A DNA stretch of 64,000 nucleotides from Candidatus Brevefilum sp. (GCA_029210815.1 JARGGB010000001.1:162530-226529), one strand, 5' to 3'. Positions 8,442-18,890 are shown, counted from the first letter of the stretch. Numbers and translations are program-made. Notes: generated by a model from the sequence alone, not told the origin.

Positions 8442-9065
8442 TTATCGACCGCTGATCAGGGCAATAACCCCAAGAAATAATCCTAAAGATCCGAGACCAA
8501 CAATAATCAATCCGACAGGAACACCACCCACGCCCCCGTTATTCACTTCAGAAGTGAAAGTAGGAATTTCCAAGGGAGGTGGCTCGGTAAACGTGGGTAA
8601 TCGTGTTGAATCCGGCGTGATCAAGAATTGAGCAGCCAGCGTTGGGTCAACCGTTTGCGTCATATTCGGGGTAGATGTTGGCGGGGGTTCCAGCAAAGGT
8701 AAATTTCCACCAAAAATGGAGACGTAATTCCCATAGATCCAGGCTTTACCACCCGGTATTCCCGGGTATTCAATTTGAACCCAATCGCCATACCGTCCAA
8801 GGGCATTTGCTTCCTGGCCGACAATTAATACCCCGACCTTTTCAGTTAAAACACTGGGACCAGCGCGGACATTAATTTGGGTTTCATTAGCAGCAATCGC
8901 ATTCACGATCACATAAGGTCCGCGCGGTGTACTGGTTACTGTGGGTATCACACCTGTGGGCTGCTGTGTGAGCGGTCCCGCCTGAACCTGCCCCACAAGG
9001 CTCAAACCAACAATAATCATCAAAAAAAATATCACAAAAGATGCACGAATTAAACGATTTTTCAT
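8442..9065 (-). CDS. Exported SH3-like domain protein with C-terminal membrane anchor
   Basis: A 207-residue protein from an ATG at 9065 giving a clean signal peptide (MKNRLIRAS, hydrophobic core, GQVQA cleavage region). Residues about 50-120 form a bacterial SH3-like repeat (INVRAGPSVLTEKVGVLIVG...GKAWIYGNYVS), then a proline/threonine-rich linker and a C-terminal hydrophobic segment (VGLIIVGLGSLGLFLGVIAL). Such SH3b domains often bind cell-wall material. No catalytic domain is attached. An ATG ten codons earlier is in frame but would bury the signal peptide. Confidence 0.75.
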   Translation of the reverse strand: MKNRLIRASFVIFFLMIIVGLSLVGQVQAGPLTQQPTGVIPTVTSTPRGPYVIVNAIAANETQINVRAGPSVLTEKVGVLIVGQEANALGRYGDWVQIEYPGIPGGKAWIYGNYVSIFGGNLPLLEPPPTSTPNMTQTVDPTLAAQFLITPDSTRLPTFTEPPPLEIPTFTSEVNNGGVGGVPVGLIIVGLGSLGLFLGVIALISGR

Positions 9066-9178
9066 AAAGAACAGCATATAATCTAGTCCTATCAACCTGC
9101 AAAGGGATTATAATCCATGGTGAATAATTAAGAAAGTGAAGCAAGAACGGTACTATTCAAGCTCAGAAAGGTTTTTCA

Positions 9179-9775
9179 ATGCCAGATACCCGCTTCTTTC
9201 ATGGTGATCTAAAACCCAGCGATTTTGCCCGCGATATCATTGCCTATTTCAATCGCGGATCTTACATTGTTCAGCAAATTGGTCGCGACCCAAAGCTTGC
9301 TGTTCAGATCTCCACGCACCAGGCTGCACGTTCTGGTGGACAAACAGCCCTGACAATCACTTTACACGAAGTCGAGGATGGGGTTTCAATCCAAATTGGC
9401 AAACAAGCCTACCTGGGTGTGGCTGCCAGTCTTGGCTACACAGCTTTAAGCGCGCTGCGCAACCCCTTATCCCTGCTCGGACGTATTGATGACATCGCTC
9501 AGGACATTGAATCCATTTCTCTTGCTGACGAGTTGTGGGAAGTTGTAGAAAAAACAGCCCGACAGCATGGTGTTGGTAAAGCCCTATCTGAGAAATTACA
9601 GAGAAATATTTGTCCATATTGCAATACAGCGAACCCTATCAGTGAAGGGCGATGTATTGCTTGCGGTGCACCCCTGGGAGATATTCAGCCCCGAACCTGC
9701 ATGAATTGCGGTTTTGTGGTTCGAAATTTAGACCGTGAATGCCCTAATTGCCATGCAATACTTCCGCCGCAATAA
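9179..9775 (+). CDS. Double zinc-ribbon protein of unknown function
   Basis: A 198-residue protein. The first 140 residues show no motif I recognise. The C-terminus carries two zinc ribbons, each with two CxxC knuckles: CPYC...CIAC and CMNC...CPNC. AGAAAGG precedes the ATG by seven bases. The ribbon arrangement resembles the zinc-ribbon/DZANK-type domains of many bacterial proteins of unknown role. It is divergent from the SH3-like gene and convergent with zwf. Confidence 0.6.
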   Translation: MPDTRFFHGDLKPSDFARDIIAYFNRGSYIVQQIGRDPKLAVQISTHQAARSGGQTALTITLHEVEDGVSIQIGKQAYLGVAASLGYTALSALRNPLSLLGRIDDIAQDIESISLADELWEVVEKTARQHGVGKALSEKLQRNICPYCNTANPISEGRCIACGAPLGDIQPRTCMNCGFVVRNLDRECPNCHAILPPQ

Positions 9776-9825
9776 ATAAAGCCACAGAATTCTTCATTGT
9801 TTTTCAGGATTAACAGGCTGATCGC

Positions 9826-11325
9826 TTAATTCTCGCGCCATTTCCTGCCATCATCACGGATAAAATCATCTGCGCCATGCGGTCCCTGGGTGCCAGCTTC
9901 ATAAACCGGCAAATTTTCCAAATCCTGGGAAGCCCAGGCTTCGATGATGCCATTCGTCAAACGCCAGGCTTCTTCCACTTCATCACTTCGCGTAAACAAT
10001 GTTGCATCGCCCAGAAGGCAGTCTAACAACAATCGCTCATATGCTTCAGGAGGCTCCCCCCCAAAGGCTTCAGCATAACTGAAATGCATCCTAACGGGTT
10101 CAATCCGCATCTGGTTGCCCGGTGCTTTTGCACCAAGATACAGGGTGATCCCCTCATCAGGTTGAATGCGAATGATCAGCACGTTAGGCGCTTCTCCCGC
10201 TAAATTGCGCTGACCAAATAAAGCCAATGGTACCTGCGTAAACTGAATCGAAATTTCAGTGACGCGTTTAGGCATCCGCTTGCCAGATCTCAAGTAAAAC
10301 GGGACGCCTGCCCAACGCCAGTTATTAACAAACAAGCGCGCTGCCATATAGGTTTCTGTTGTTGATTCCGCTGCAACATCCGGTTCATCGCGATAGCTTG
10401 GAACCCTTTTTCCGTCAATGGTTCCACTGACATATTGCGCCCTGAATGTATTTTCAAGCGCTTTTTCACCGGAAATATCATTAATTGATTTCAACACTTT
10501 TACTTTTTCATCACGAACAGATTTGGCATTAAATGCGGCAGGTGCTTCCATTGCCGTCAATGTCAATAATTGTAAAAGATGATTTTGGAAAACATCCCTT
10601 ATCACCCCTGCCTTGTCGTAATACCCCGCCCGTGTGCCAACCCCATCAGATTCCGCCATGGTGATTTGAATGTGATCAATGTACTTACGGTTCCAAAGAG
10701 GTTCAAAAATACCATTTCCGAAACGAAATGCGTGAATATTCTGAACCGTTTCTTTGCCCAGGTAATGATCCATACGATAAATTTGCTCTTCTGAAAATAC
10801 AGAATGAAGTTTTGCATCAAGGGATAAGGCAGTTTCAAGATCGCGCCCAAAGGGCTTCTCCACGACAATCCTTCGCCATCCATTGGCGCAAGCTTCCATT
10901 TCCGTTGCACCAATATTTTCAACGATTGTTGAATACCAGCCAGGCGGTGTCGAGAGATAAAATAAAGTGTTTTGAATACCCAGTTGATTAATAGACTCTT
11001 GAAGCTTCTTGTATCCTTCCTGATCTTGAAAGGTTGACTCAACATAATAGGCATTATCCAACAAACCATCCAAAACTTTTTCATCAATGGGTTTTGTTCT
11101 GCCATAATCTACAACACCCTGGTGAAGGACGTCACGCATTTTTTCATGGCTCCAGGGGCGCCTTGCAAAGCCTAAAATATAAAAAGGTTCTGGAAGGCGT
11201 CCAATTTTCGCATTCTCATAAAGTGCAGGCATCAGCTTCCGCCTTGCCAGGTCACCTGTCACACCAAAAATAACTACGGCAACACCTTCTGAGCAAGGTT
11301 CAAGATTGACATCAATTTCTGGCAT
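9826..11325 (-). CDS. zwf: Glucose-6-phosphate 1-dehydrogenase
   Basis: A 499-residue protein of standard length. The N-terminal dinucleotide site is GVTGDLARRKLMPAL; the substrate/catalytic signature is RMDHYLGKETVQN, containing the conserved Asp-His-Tyr-Leu-Gly-Lys. It oxidises glucose 6-phosphate to 6-phosphogluconolactone with NAD(P)+, the entry to the oxidative pentose phosphate pathway. No pgl or gnd is adjacent, and it appears monocistronic between a convergent zinc-ribbon gene and the divergent MoxR operon. Confidence 0.95.
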   Translation of the reverse strand: MPEIDVNLEPCSEGVAVVIFGVTGDLARRKLMPALYENAKIGRLPEPFYILGFARRPWSHEKMRDVLHQGVVDYGRTKPIDEKVLDGLLDNAYYVESTFQDQEGYKKLQESINQLGIQNTLFYLSTPPGWYSTIVENIGATEMEACANGWRRIVVEKPFGRDLETALSLDAKLHSVFSEEQIYRMDHYLGKETVQNIHAFRFGNGIFEPLWNRKYIDHIQITMAESDGVGTRAGYYDKAGVIRDVFQNHLLQLLTLTAMEAPAAFNAKSVRDEKVKVLKSINDISGEKALENTFRAQYVSGTIDGKRVPSYRDEPDVAAESTTETYMAARLFVNNWRWAGVPFYLRSGKRMPKRVTEISIQFTQVPLALFGQRNLAGEAPNVLIIRIQPDEGITLYLGAKAPGNQMRIEPVRMHFSYAEAFGGEPPEAYERLLLDCLLGDATLFTRSDEVEEAWRLTNGIIEAWASQDLENLPVYEAGTQGPHGADDFIRDDGRKWREN

Positions 11326-11434
11326 TGGATACTCCTAATAATTTCAGGATTCTTTTTACGGACATTCAATAAATCATATTATTCAATTAGTTTATCGTTA
11401 TAATATTTATACTCTATAAAAGGATGGCACATCC

Positions 11435-12382
11435 ATGGAATTAATACCTGTTATCGAAAAAATCAAGAAAAATATTGCCAATGTCATCGTAGGGAAAGAT
11501 AACGCTGTTGAACTGCTTATGGTTGCCTTACTTTGCCAGGGGCACGTATTGATTGAAGATGTTCCGGGTGTTGGTAAAACAATGTTAGCACGCTCTCTGG
11601 CAATCAGCCTTGGGGGAAAGTTCAAACGCTTGCAATGCACGCCCGATTTGCTTCCTAACGACATTACTGGTGTTTCCATCTTCAATCAAGCCTCACAAGA
11701 TTTCGAATTTCGACCGGGTCCCTTATTTGTAAATGTCTTACTGGTTGATGAGATCAACCGTGCCACCCCACGCACCCAATCTGCCCTGCTTGAATCGATG
11801 CAAGAAAGCCAGGTGACTGTGGATGGTAATACTTACCCACTTCCTCAACCCTTTATCGTCTTAGCTACACAAAATCCAATTGAATATGAGGGTACCTTTC
11901 CCCTCCCTGAAGCACAATTGGATCGATTTATTCTCATGCTTGATCTGGGGTACCCTACACATGAAGAAGAAAAAGAAATTCTTAATCGCATCAAAGGGAT
12001 TCATCCTGTTGAATTCCTGAAATCAATTGTTGAGCCTGAAGTGATTAATGAATTAAGAACTAAAATTTGGGATGTGAATATGGATGATACAGTAATTGAC
12101 TACATCATCCGCCTTATCAACGCTACTCGTAACCATAGTGATATCCTTTTGGGAGGGAGTCCCAGAGCAACCTTAGCATTATCGACAACGAGCCGTGCCC
12201 TGGCTGCCATTCGAAACCGGGATTACGTCCTGCCGGACGATGTAAAATATCTCGCTGTACCCGTTTTATCCCATCGTTTGATAGTTAAACCCCAGGCAGA
12301 ATTAAGAGGACTCACCAGTGAAAGTTTGATCAAAAAACTTATCGAAGAAACCCCTCTCAAACTTAAAGATCAGGAAGAATAA
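11435..12382 (+). CDS. MoxR-family AAA+ ATPase
   Basis: A 315-residue protein with Walker A GVGKTMLARS (in EDVPGVGKT), Walker B LLVDEINRA, the conserved LPEAQLDRF box and the usual C-terminal lid. MoxR ATPases act as chaperones, usually paired with DUF58 and von Willebrand-like proteins, as here. First gene of a tight five-gene operon (next gene starts 2 bases after its stop). AAGGA lies 11 bases before the ATG. Confidence 0.92.
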   Translation: MELIPVIEKIKKNIANVIVGKDNAVELLMVALLCQGHVLIEDVPGVGKTMLARSLAISLGGKFKRLQCTPDLLPNDITGVSIFNQASQDFEFRPGPLFVNVLLVDEINRATPRTQSALLESMQESQVTVDGNTYPLPQPFIVLATQNPIEYEGTFPLPEAQLDRFILMLDLGYPTHEEEKEILNRIKGIHPVEFLKSIVEPEVINELRTKIWDVNMDDTVIDYIIRLINATRNHSDILLGGSPRATLALSTTSRALAAIRNRDYVLPDDVKYLAVPVLSHRLIVKPQAELRGLTSESLIKKLIEETPLKLKDQEE

Positions 12383-12384
12383 TA

Positions 12385-13572
12385 ATGACAGATTATCTGC
12401 CATTGATCGTTTTTTTAATGATTCTGGCAGTCCTACTCAGAGCTGAATCCGCCCTGACAGTCTTATACATGATCGTCGGGACCTTTTTGATCGGATTCTG
12501 GTGGAATAAACGTGCGATACGTCACATCGAGTTCAAACGCGAATTTGATGATCACGTTTTTTTAGGGGAAAAAATAGATGTAGATCTAACAATCAAGAAC
12601 CAAAGCTTATTACCAATCCTTTGGCTTGAGATCCATGAGAGTACACAGCCAAACTTAAGTGCTGGAAAATCAATAAACGAAGTTTTTAGCCTAGGGATTT
12701 ATGGTGAAAAAAATATCACATACGCATTAACCGCATTGAAGCGAGGCTATTATAAATTGGGGCCATTAACAGCCAGAACTGGTGATCCACTCGGATTGGT
12801 CAAACCGAGCCAGGTGGTATTTCATGATGATCCAATCATCATTTATCCACAAATAATTGACCTGTCGTCCTTTACACTCCCCTCCCGATCACCCTTTGGT
12901 ACCATAAAACACAAAAACCCAATTTTTGAAGACCCCAGTCGGTTATTAGGTAAAAGAGATTTCAGCGTTGGCGATTCCGTTCGTCGAATTGATTGGAAAG
13001 CGACAGCGTCGACGGGCAAACTTCAAGTAAAACTATACGAAGCCTCCATCGCCCTGGATGTTCTTGTCATGCTGGATTTGCATCGTGAGAGTTATGAGAT
13101 AAAATCACTTTTTGATGCGTCTGAACTCGCAATAACAGCTGCAGCATCCATCGCCGCCTGGGGTAATAACAAACAGCAGTCTGTTGGATTGATCACCAAT
13201 GGTACGGATCCTTTGATGGACAACCGTACGCCAGCTCCGCTCCTTCCACACAAAGGCTCTGGACACTTCATCAACATCCTGGAAATCCTTGCGAGGATCC
13301 AATTAGGAGATGAGCCCTCCATTGAGAATTTGCTCCGGGAAAATTCAACCAACCTTTCTTGGGGAACGACGATTATATTACTCTCGGGCGGGCTTAAACA
13401 GAACATCCTTGAGAGACTTTACAAACTTCGAAAACGGGGGCTGATGCCTGTGGTTATACTGACTGCAAACACGCCAAATTATCCCAAACTACGAAGTTTG
13501 TCAGAGTTCTTTTCAATTCCATTGTATACCGCATCAAAAACAGAACATTTGAAAACACTGGGGATGGGCTGA
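12385..13572 (+). CDS. DUF58 domain protein (first copy)
   Basis: A 395-residue protein. Two N-terminal hydrophobic segments (about 5-40) are followed by a beta-rich region and the DUF58 core (GDSVRRIDWKATASTGKLQV, then a von Willebrand-like LDVLVMLDLH strand). DUF58 proteins accompany MoxR ATPases and transglutaminases in envelope-linked clusters; their molecular role is not settled. A second, diverged DUF58 gene lies two genes downstream. Confidence 0.88.
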   Translation: MTDYLPLIVFLMILAVLLRAESALTVLYMIVGTFLIGFWWNKRAIRHIEFKREFDDHVFLGEKIDVDLTIKNQSLLPILWLEIHESTQPNLSAGKSINEVFSLGIYGEKNITYALTALKRGYYKLGPLTARTGDPLGLVKPSQVVFHDDPIIIYPQIIDLSSFTLPSRSPFGTIKHKNPIFEDPSRLLGKRDFSVGDSVRRIDWKATASTGKLQVKLYEASIALDVLVMLDLHRESYEIKSLFDASELAITAAASIAAWGNNKQQSVGLITNGTDPLMDNRTPAPLLPHKGSGHFINILEILARIQLGDEPSIENLLRENSTNLSWGTTIILLSGGLKQNILERLYKLRKRGLMPVVILTANTPNYPKLRSLSEFFSIPLYTASKTEHLKTLGMG

Positions 13573-13576
13573 AATC

Positions 13577-15202
13577 ATGAATAACCAGCCGAAAGAGCAG
13601 CATTCTAAAGAATATTTTCAAATAATCACGCTTCTCAATTTCCTGTTAATCAGCTTGATGCTTGCATGTCTTGCATTTGTTTTGGGAAAATTTATCCAAA
13701 TCATTAATCCGGGTTTTCAAGCTGTAGTATTCCAATCATTGTCATTTTTCGTCGCGCTCGAATCACTTCTGTTGAGAAATTTTCAGCGCAAGGAATCTCG
13801 CTTTTCTCAAAATCTGGTAATGGGGACTGCATCAGAAATTATTTTTATCATTTTAATTACTAAATTTCTCAACATGCTGGTAGAAGGTTTTTCGACACTT
13901 TGGGCTCAGATCAGCTCATGGCAGCAAGATTTTTGGATCAACTTTTTCGATGAAAACACATTGCTAAATGTGGGTGGTATCCTGCTTATCTGGATGTTAA
14001 CCTGGGTTTTCAGCCATCCTTTAACCCAGCTTGAAGAAGATCATTCATTAATGGCGCAGGAAAAACTGGGAATCGTCTTTACCGATCGAAGGAAAGCGCG
14101 CAGAAATTTAATCAATCTGATATTTATTCTTGGCTTTTTGATGATCATGTTGATTAGTTTGATCAACTATTTTTTTGAAACCCAATTGTTCAATCAAACA
14201 GGATCAAAATCATTTTTACCGGTAGTACTCCTCTACTTTGCAGCTGGGTTTGTTTTCTTATCGATAAATCAATATGCCATCATGAAGACATACTGGTATT
14301 TGAATGAAATTTCGGTCAATTCTGAATTAGCAAAACGATGGATTTTTTACACGATACTCTTTATCATCTTTGTGATCTTCATAATTATTTTCCTGCCAAA
14401 CGATTTCACGCTTGGATTTGATCCCCTCCTGAAAATCATCGCTCAAATACTTTTATTCCTATTTTCAATTTTTCAATTTCTAATAATTTTCCCCATCGCA
14501 CTTGTCATATCTCTAATTTCATCCCTTTTCTCAGATCAACCGGTTGATAATCTTATCCAGGAGCAGGTTCAGGAATACATCCCTGCACCTCCAGAAATAA
14601 TTGGTCAAACTCCCTCCTGGTTAGCAGTAATAAAATCAGCTCTTTTTTGGTTGGTTTTTATACTAATAATTGTCTTTACAATCCGGTTCTATTTCAAAAA
14701 CAACATCAAAATAGGATCTCTTATCAATAATTTTCGTTTAGGAAATTGGATAAAAGATTTCTGGAAATGGATAATGGATGCGTTTCGTAAATTAAAGCGG
14801 ACAACTGCTAACAGTTATAATACAGGGCTTAATAATATAAAAGAATACATCAAAAATAGGCAAATAAGATTGACTAAATTGGCGGGGGTCACTCGAAAAT
14901 TGCCTCCTCGCCAGGCGTTAATCATGACTTATTTGGAATGGATCCTTTGGAATCAACAATTTGGAAGAGAACGAAGAAAATCGGAAACGCCGCTGGAGTA
15001 TGCACAAACCTATAACCAATTCTTTGAAGGATCAACTAATCTCGTAAACACCTTCACAAATATTTTTATCGACGCCAGATATTCAAAACACCCAATCAAT
15101 GAAGCGCAGGTACAAGAGGCAAAAAGATTATTAACAAAATTAAAAGAAGCCTTTGAGCAAAACAAGGAGAACCAGGCTACAAACGGTGAAAGAAAATCTT
15201 GA
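13577..15202 (+). CDS. Polytopic membrane protein with C-terminal DUF4129 domain
   Basis: A 541-residue protein with about eight to ten hydrophobic segments in the first 390 residues, then a soluble tail. The C-terminal roughly 100 residues (YLEWILWNQQFGRERRKSET, then PLEYA and a helical end) match the DUF4129 layout that also closes TgpA-like transglutaminases. In this operon the DUF4129 tail therefore occurs twice, here and on the transglutaminase. Its end overlaps the start of the second DUF58 gene. Function unknown; membrane scaffold is a guess. Confidence 0.65.
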   Translation: MNNQPKEQHSKEYFQIITLLNFLLISLMLACLAFVLGKFIQIINPGFQAVVFQSLSFFVALESLLLRNFQRKESRFSQNLVMGTASEIIFIILITKFLNMLVEGFSTLWAQISSWQQDFWINFFDENTLLNVGGILLIWMLTWVFSHPLTQLEEDHSLMAQEKLGIVFTDRRKARRNLINLIFILGFLMIMLISLINYFFETQLFNQTGSKSFLPVVLLYFAAGFVFLSINQYAIMKTYWYLNEISVNSELAKRWIFYTILFIIFVIFIIIFLPNDFTLGFDPLLKIIAQILLFLFSIFQFLIIFPIALVISLISSLFSDQPVDNLIQEQVQEYIPAPPEIIGQTPSWLAVIKSALFWLVFILIIVFTIRFYFKNNIKIGSLINNFRLGNWIKDFWKWIMDAFRKLKRTTANSYNTGLNNIKEYIKNRQIRLTKLAGVTRKLPPRQALIMTYLEWILWNQQFGRERRKSETPLEYAQTYNQFFEGSTNLVNTFTNIFIDARYSKHPINEAQVQEAKRLLTKLKEAFEQNKENQATNGERKS

Positions 15203-16484
15203 AATCAAACTAAAGCTCAGGATCGGGCTCCTGCCTGTGTCATTGGTCCTTTTATTGATGCTGGCAATTATTTTCCCCTTTAAAGGTTGGTGGATCCCCC
15301 TACTTGCCTTAGGTCTATCATTCATGTTCGGTGCTTATTCAATTCACAATTTGAAAAATAATCTATCAATTGTGAGAGAAATGAGATACAACTTTGCTAA
15401 GGTTGGTGATGTTGTTGAGGATCGAATCACGGTTAAAAATAAAAGCATCGTACCAACAACCTGGCTTGAAATTGTCGACCAAACCAACATTCCGGGAAGT
15501 AAATCATCCATTGGTATCAACATTGATCCACATAACAGCTACACCTGGCGAAAAAGACATGTATGTACTCGTAGAGGGCTGTACCGGTTAGGTCCAACAA
15601 CAATCAACACCTCGGATTTATTTGGCTTATATGATCTTTCCATTCATGATCCATCCGAAGCAAATATTCTGATCACGCCGCCTGTTGTGCCGCTGCCTCA
15701 AATCCAAGTTGCAAGCGGGGGTCGCACAGGGGATGGGCGCATGGATAAAAGCATCATTGAACAGTCCGTCGCTGTCAGTACGGTCAGAGATTATCAACCC
15801 CAGGATCCTTTGAGGTATATCCATTGGCCGATTACAGCAAAAAGGAATGAGCTCAGCTCTCGGGTTTTTGAGAACACACCTACCGGTAACTGGTGGATTC
15901 TTCAGGATATGTATGGTCCAGTGCAGTGTGGTGCAGAAAATAATAACACACTTGAAGTTGGCATTATTCTGTCCGCATCTCTGGCAATAAAAGGTCTTCG
16001 AGATGGAAAAGCCGTCGGATTGATCGCCAATGACCGCCAGCACACATGGATCACCCCGCAGCATGCAAATGATCAGGCAATGAAAATTATGCGTGCCCTT
16101 GCACTGTGTGAAACAGGAAGCCTCCCATTGAAAGATCTACTGCGCAAATCTCTGGGAGGATTTAAACAAAAAGCCAGTGTGATCATCATAACACCTGACA
16201 TATCGATGGATTGGTGGGATTCATTAATCTGGATGAAAGCCAAAGGATTAATACCCACACTCCTGGTTTTTGACCCTCTAAGTTATGGCGCTGAAGGTTC
16301 TTCCGAAATCGTCCTAAAACAGCTTGTGAAAGCCAACATTCAGGCATATGCCATTAAATCTGAGATGTTCAGGGAGCACACGGTGGTAAGGGAAGAACCG
16401 CTTTGGGAATGGCGTATTTCCGGTACTGGAAAGGCGATCCCCATCAAGAAACCAGGGGATCTTTCCTGGAAGAGGTTAGAATGA
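15186..16484 (+). CDS. DUF58 domain protein (second copy)
   Basis: A 432-residue protein from a GTG at 15186; a TTG at 15153 is in frame and would overlap the upstream gene by 50 bases. AAGGAG at 15164-15169 is rather far (16 bases) from the GTG, so the start is uncertain. Two N-terminal membrane helices precede a DUF58 core with PLRYIHWPITAKRNEL in place of the usual Arg-Ile-Asp-Trp version. The low similarity to the first copy argues for old duplication with division of labour. Its TGA overlaps the next ATG (ATGA). Confidence 0.8.
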   Translation: MKENLEIKLKLRIGLLPVSLVLLLMLAIIFPFKGWWIPLLALGLSFMFGAYSIHNLKNNLSIVREMRYNFAKVGDVVEDRITVKNKSIVPTTWLEIVDQTNIPGSKSSIGINIDPHNSYTWRKRHVCTRRGLYRLGPTTINTSDLFGLYDLSIHDPSEANILITPPVVPLPQIQVASGGRTGDGRMDKSIIEQSVAVSTVRDYQPQDPLRYIHWPITAKRNELSSRVFENTPTGNWWILQDMYGPVQCGAENNNTLEVGIILSASLAIKGLRDGKAVGLIANDRQHTWITPQHANDQAMKIMRALALCETGSLPLKDLLRKSLGGFKQKASVIIITPDISMDWWDSLIWMKAKGLIPTLLVFDPLSYGAEGSSEIVLKQLVKANIQAYAIKSEMFREHTVVREEPLWEWRISGTGKAIPIKKPGDLSWKRLE

Positions 16485-18802
16485 AATCGAAACCTTTTCC
16501 TTTAGTCGGCAAATTTCACCTTGGATGGGCAATTTTCTGGGTGTTGGCAGTACTTCTCGTCTTTTCTGTCACATCCGGAATGGATGATTCCATTCGTAAT
16601 TTTCCATTAACATGGATGTTTATTTTTGGTCTAATTGCATTTTCTTCTGGCTGGGTTATTTCAGGCGGCAGACAAAGGTCAACCATAAAATTTTTCTGCG
16701 GTTTGTTAACGGGTATGGTGTTATTGATGTTGATCAAATCTGGAGCATACCGCAATTTATATTTCGCGATTGTAAATGGGTTCAGGCTGAATAGAATGGA
16801 TTTGCCCTTCACACGATATCCAATGGATGTCAATCTGTTCATGTTTTTTCTCCGCAGTTCATTTGAAAATCTATTCAATCTAAGCAGCGAATTTGTTGGT
16901 TGGATTTCCAGGCTGGGCAAGGAACAGGCGATTTTTAATCCGAAGATAAACGATGTATTTTGGGGGACAATTTTATGGATTGCCACCTTTGCATCGGGTT
17001 GGATGTTTCGCCGAAAGAACCATGCCTTTACAGCCAGCTTACCAATTTTGTCAATACTGATCGGAATTCTTGGTTATACACGGCAGAACACGCAGGGATT
17101 AATTCTTGCGCTGGCTGTTTTACTATTGATGATTGTCGTATTCGAACATCTACGTCATGAAGAAGAATGGGATACGCATAATATTGATTATTCAGAAGCT
17201 TTACGGGGAGATGTTGCCTTCCTGGGGATCCCAACCATTCTGGCCATCATGTTAATAGCAAGCGCTTTACCAAACATCCCCTATGACGCTATTACCGAAT
17301 TTCGCAGTCAAATGAATTTCATGGAAGATCAAAATCAGTCTCGTTTTGATAAATCGCTTGGTTTGCAAAAAATACCGCAAGAACCATTTCCCGGTTCAAC
17401 TTCCGGCGTTCTTCCAAGGCAATTTTTAATCGGTTCGGGATCAGAATTATCAGAAAATCTCGTGATGGAAATTGATACAAGAGAAGTTTTCCTTCCCCCT
17501 GAAATTGATATTAACAGCACCCTGCCAAAATATTATTGGTTTGGGCGTTCATACGATACATATACGGGAAATGGTTGGGTAAACAGTGAGATTGCAACAA
17601 AGACTTATTCTGAGAATGAAATCATAATAGCTGCAGATTTAAATCATTCACGCCTTCTCAACCAAAAAATTAACAAATCAAATACTGCATTAGAAACCCT
17701 TTATGCTTCAGGTATCCCGCAAACGGTTGATCACAGGATCACTGCCGGCTGGCGTGAAACAACTAATGAATATTATTCAGCTCAAATAAACGCTTTGTCT
17801 TACGAAGTCAATTCTCCTGTCCTGCTTTTATCTGAAGAAGAACTGCGCCAATCAACCGAAACAATTCCAGAAGAAATCCTGCAGACTTACCTGCAAATAC
17901 CTGAAGAAATGCCCCAAAGGGTTTATGAGCTTGCGTCAACCATTACACAAGATTCAAGCAGTGTGTATGATAAAGCAAAAGCAATTGAATCCTATTTACG
18001 TCAATTTGAATACAGTTTAGATATTCCAACGCCAAATCCGAATTTGGATGTTGTGGACTATTTTCTTTTTGATTTACAGAAAGGGTATTGTGATTATTTT
18101 GCAAGTGCAATGGTAATCTTATCTCGATCTGTAAATATCCCAGCCCGGATCGCTGTTGGTTATGCAACCGGACAATATGATTATGCCAGGCAAATTTTCG
18201 TGGTCACAGAAGATAACGCCCATGCCTGGCCTGAGATTTACATCCCCCCTTACGGATGGGTACCTTTTGAGCCGACAACCAGTCTAATTCCTTTTTCATG
18301 GGACACTCATAGCGATTACTCAATGACGTTCCCAAATGTTAATGATCCTGGTGATATGGCGAATGAAGAAAGTTCAATCTGGTTAAATTTGTTTATCCTG
18401 GCTGGAAGCATTTTTGTTTTACTGGTTGCAGGATTTGTATGGTACAGACTCTCAACATTAAAAACAAGAAAGTCACAAGTAAACCAACAAATAGAGAAGA
18501 TTTACCAGAGGATGAATAAGCACCTGACAGGTGCTTTTATCTCACCACAGCTATCACGAACACCCCACGAGCTTTATCAAGATGCTGCTGATTTTCTCAA
18601 CAAACAAGGATCATCACAATTGAATAAGCGTTTAAAAAATCAGATTGAAAAGAACATTCATAATATTACGAACCTTTATATTCAAGGCATTTATTCCCCT
18701 GGTCCATTATCAATTAGCCAGGTAAATACAGCAAGACAAAATTTAAGTAAACTCCTAACCCAAACAAGGATCTTGAAAATCTTCTTAATCATCTCAAGAT
18801 AA
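16481..18802 (+). CDS. TgpA-like transglutaminase-domain membrane protein
   Basis: A 773-residue protein from the ATG at 16481, which overlaps the previous stop as ATGA. About seven N-terminal helices lead to an extracytoplasmic transglutaminase-like domain. Its triad can be read as Cys in KGYCDYFASA, His in NAHAWPEIYI and the acidic residue in FEPT. A further membrane helix (about 640-660) and a short DUF4129-like tail follow. This is the architecture of TgpA/DUF3488 proteins, usually next to MoxR and DUF58. The enzyme may cross-link or hydrolyse envelope proteins; the substrate is unknown. Confidence 0.85.
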   Translation: MKSKPFPLVGKFHLGWAIFWVLAVLLVFSVTSGMDDSIRNFPLTWMFIFGLIAFSSGWVISGGRQRSTIKFFCGLLTGMVLLMLIKSGAYRNLYFAIVNGFRLNRMDLPFTRYPMDVNLFMFFLRSSFENLFNLSSEFVGWISRLGKEQAIFNPKINDVFWGTILWIATFASGWMFRRKNHAFTASLPILSILIGILGYTRQNTQGLILALAVLLLMIVVFEHLRHEEEWDTHNIDYSEALRGDVAFLGIPTILAIMLIASALPNIPYDAITEFRSQMNFMEDQNQSRFDKSLGLQKIPQEPFPGSTSGVLPRQFLIGSGSELSENLVMEIDTREVFLPPEIDINSTLPKYYWFGRSYDTYTGNGWVNSEIATKTYSENEIIIAADLNHSRLLNQKINKSNTALETLYASGIPQTVDHRITAGWRETTNEYYSAQINALSYEVNSPVLLLSEEELRQSTETIPEEILQTYLQIPEEMPQRVYELASTITQDSSSVYDKAKAIESYLRQFEYSLDIPTPNPNLDVVDYFLFDLQKGYCDYFASAMVILSRSVNIPARIAVGYATGQYDYARQIFVVTEDNAHAWPEIYIPPYGWVPFEPTTSLIPFSWDTHSDYSMTFPNVNDPGDMANEESSIWLNLFILAGSIFVLLVAGFVWYRLSTLKTRKSQVNQQIEKIYQRMNKHLTGAFISPQLSRTPHELYQDAADFLNKQGSSQLNKRLKNQIEKNIHNITNLYIQGIYSPGPLSISQVNTARQNLSKLLTQTRILKIFLIISR

Positions 18803-18890
18803 GTAAAGCAAATCTTGAAAAACGAGTAAGAAGGGAGAATTGAATTAGTTATAATCATTCTATTCATTTTATTATCTAGGAGAATTTATT

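Noticed and set aside
10602..11105. Long open frame inside zwf on the same strand, other frame
   Set aside because: It lies wholly within a clear glucose-6-phosphate dehydrogenase gene and has no recognisable motif.
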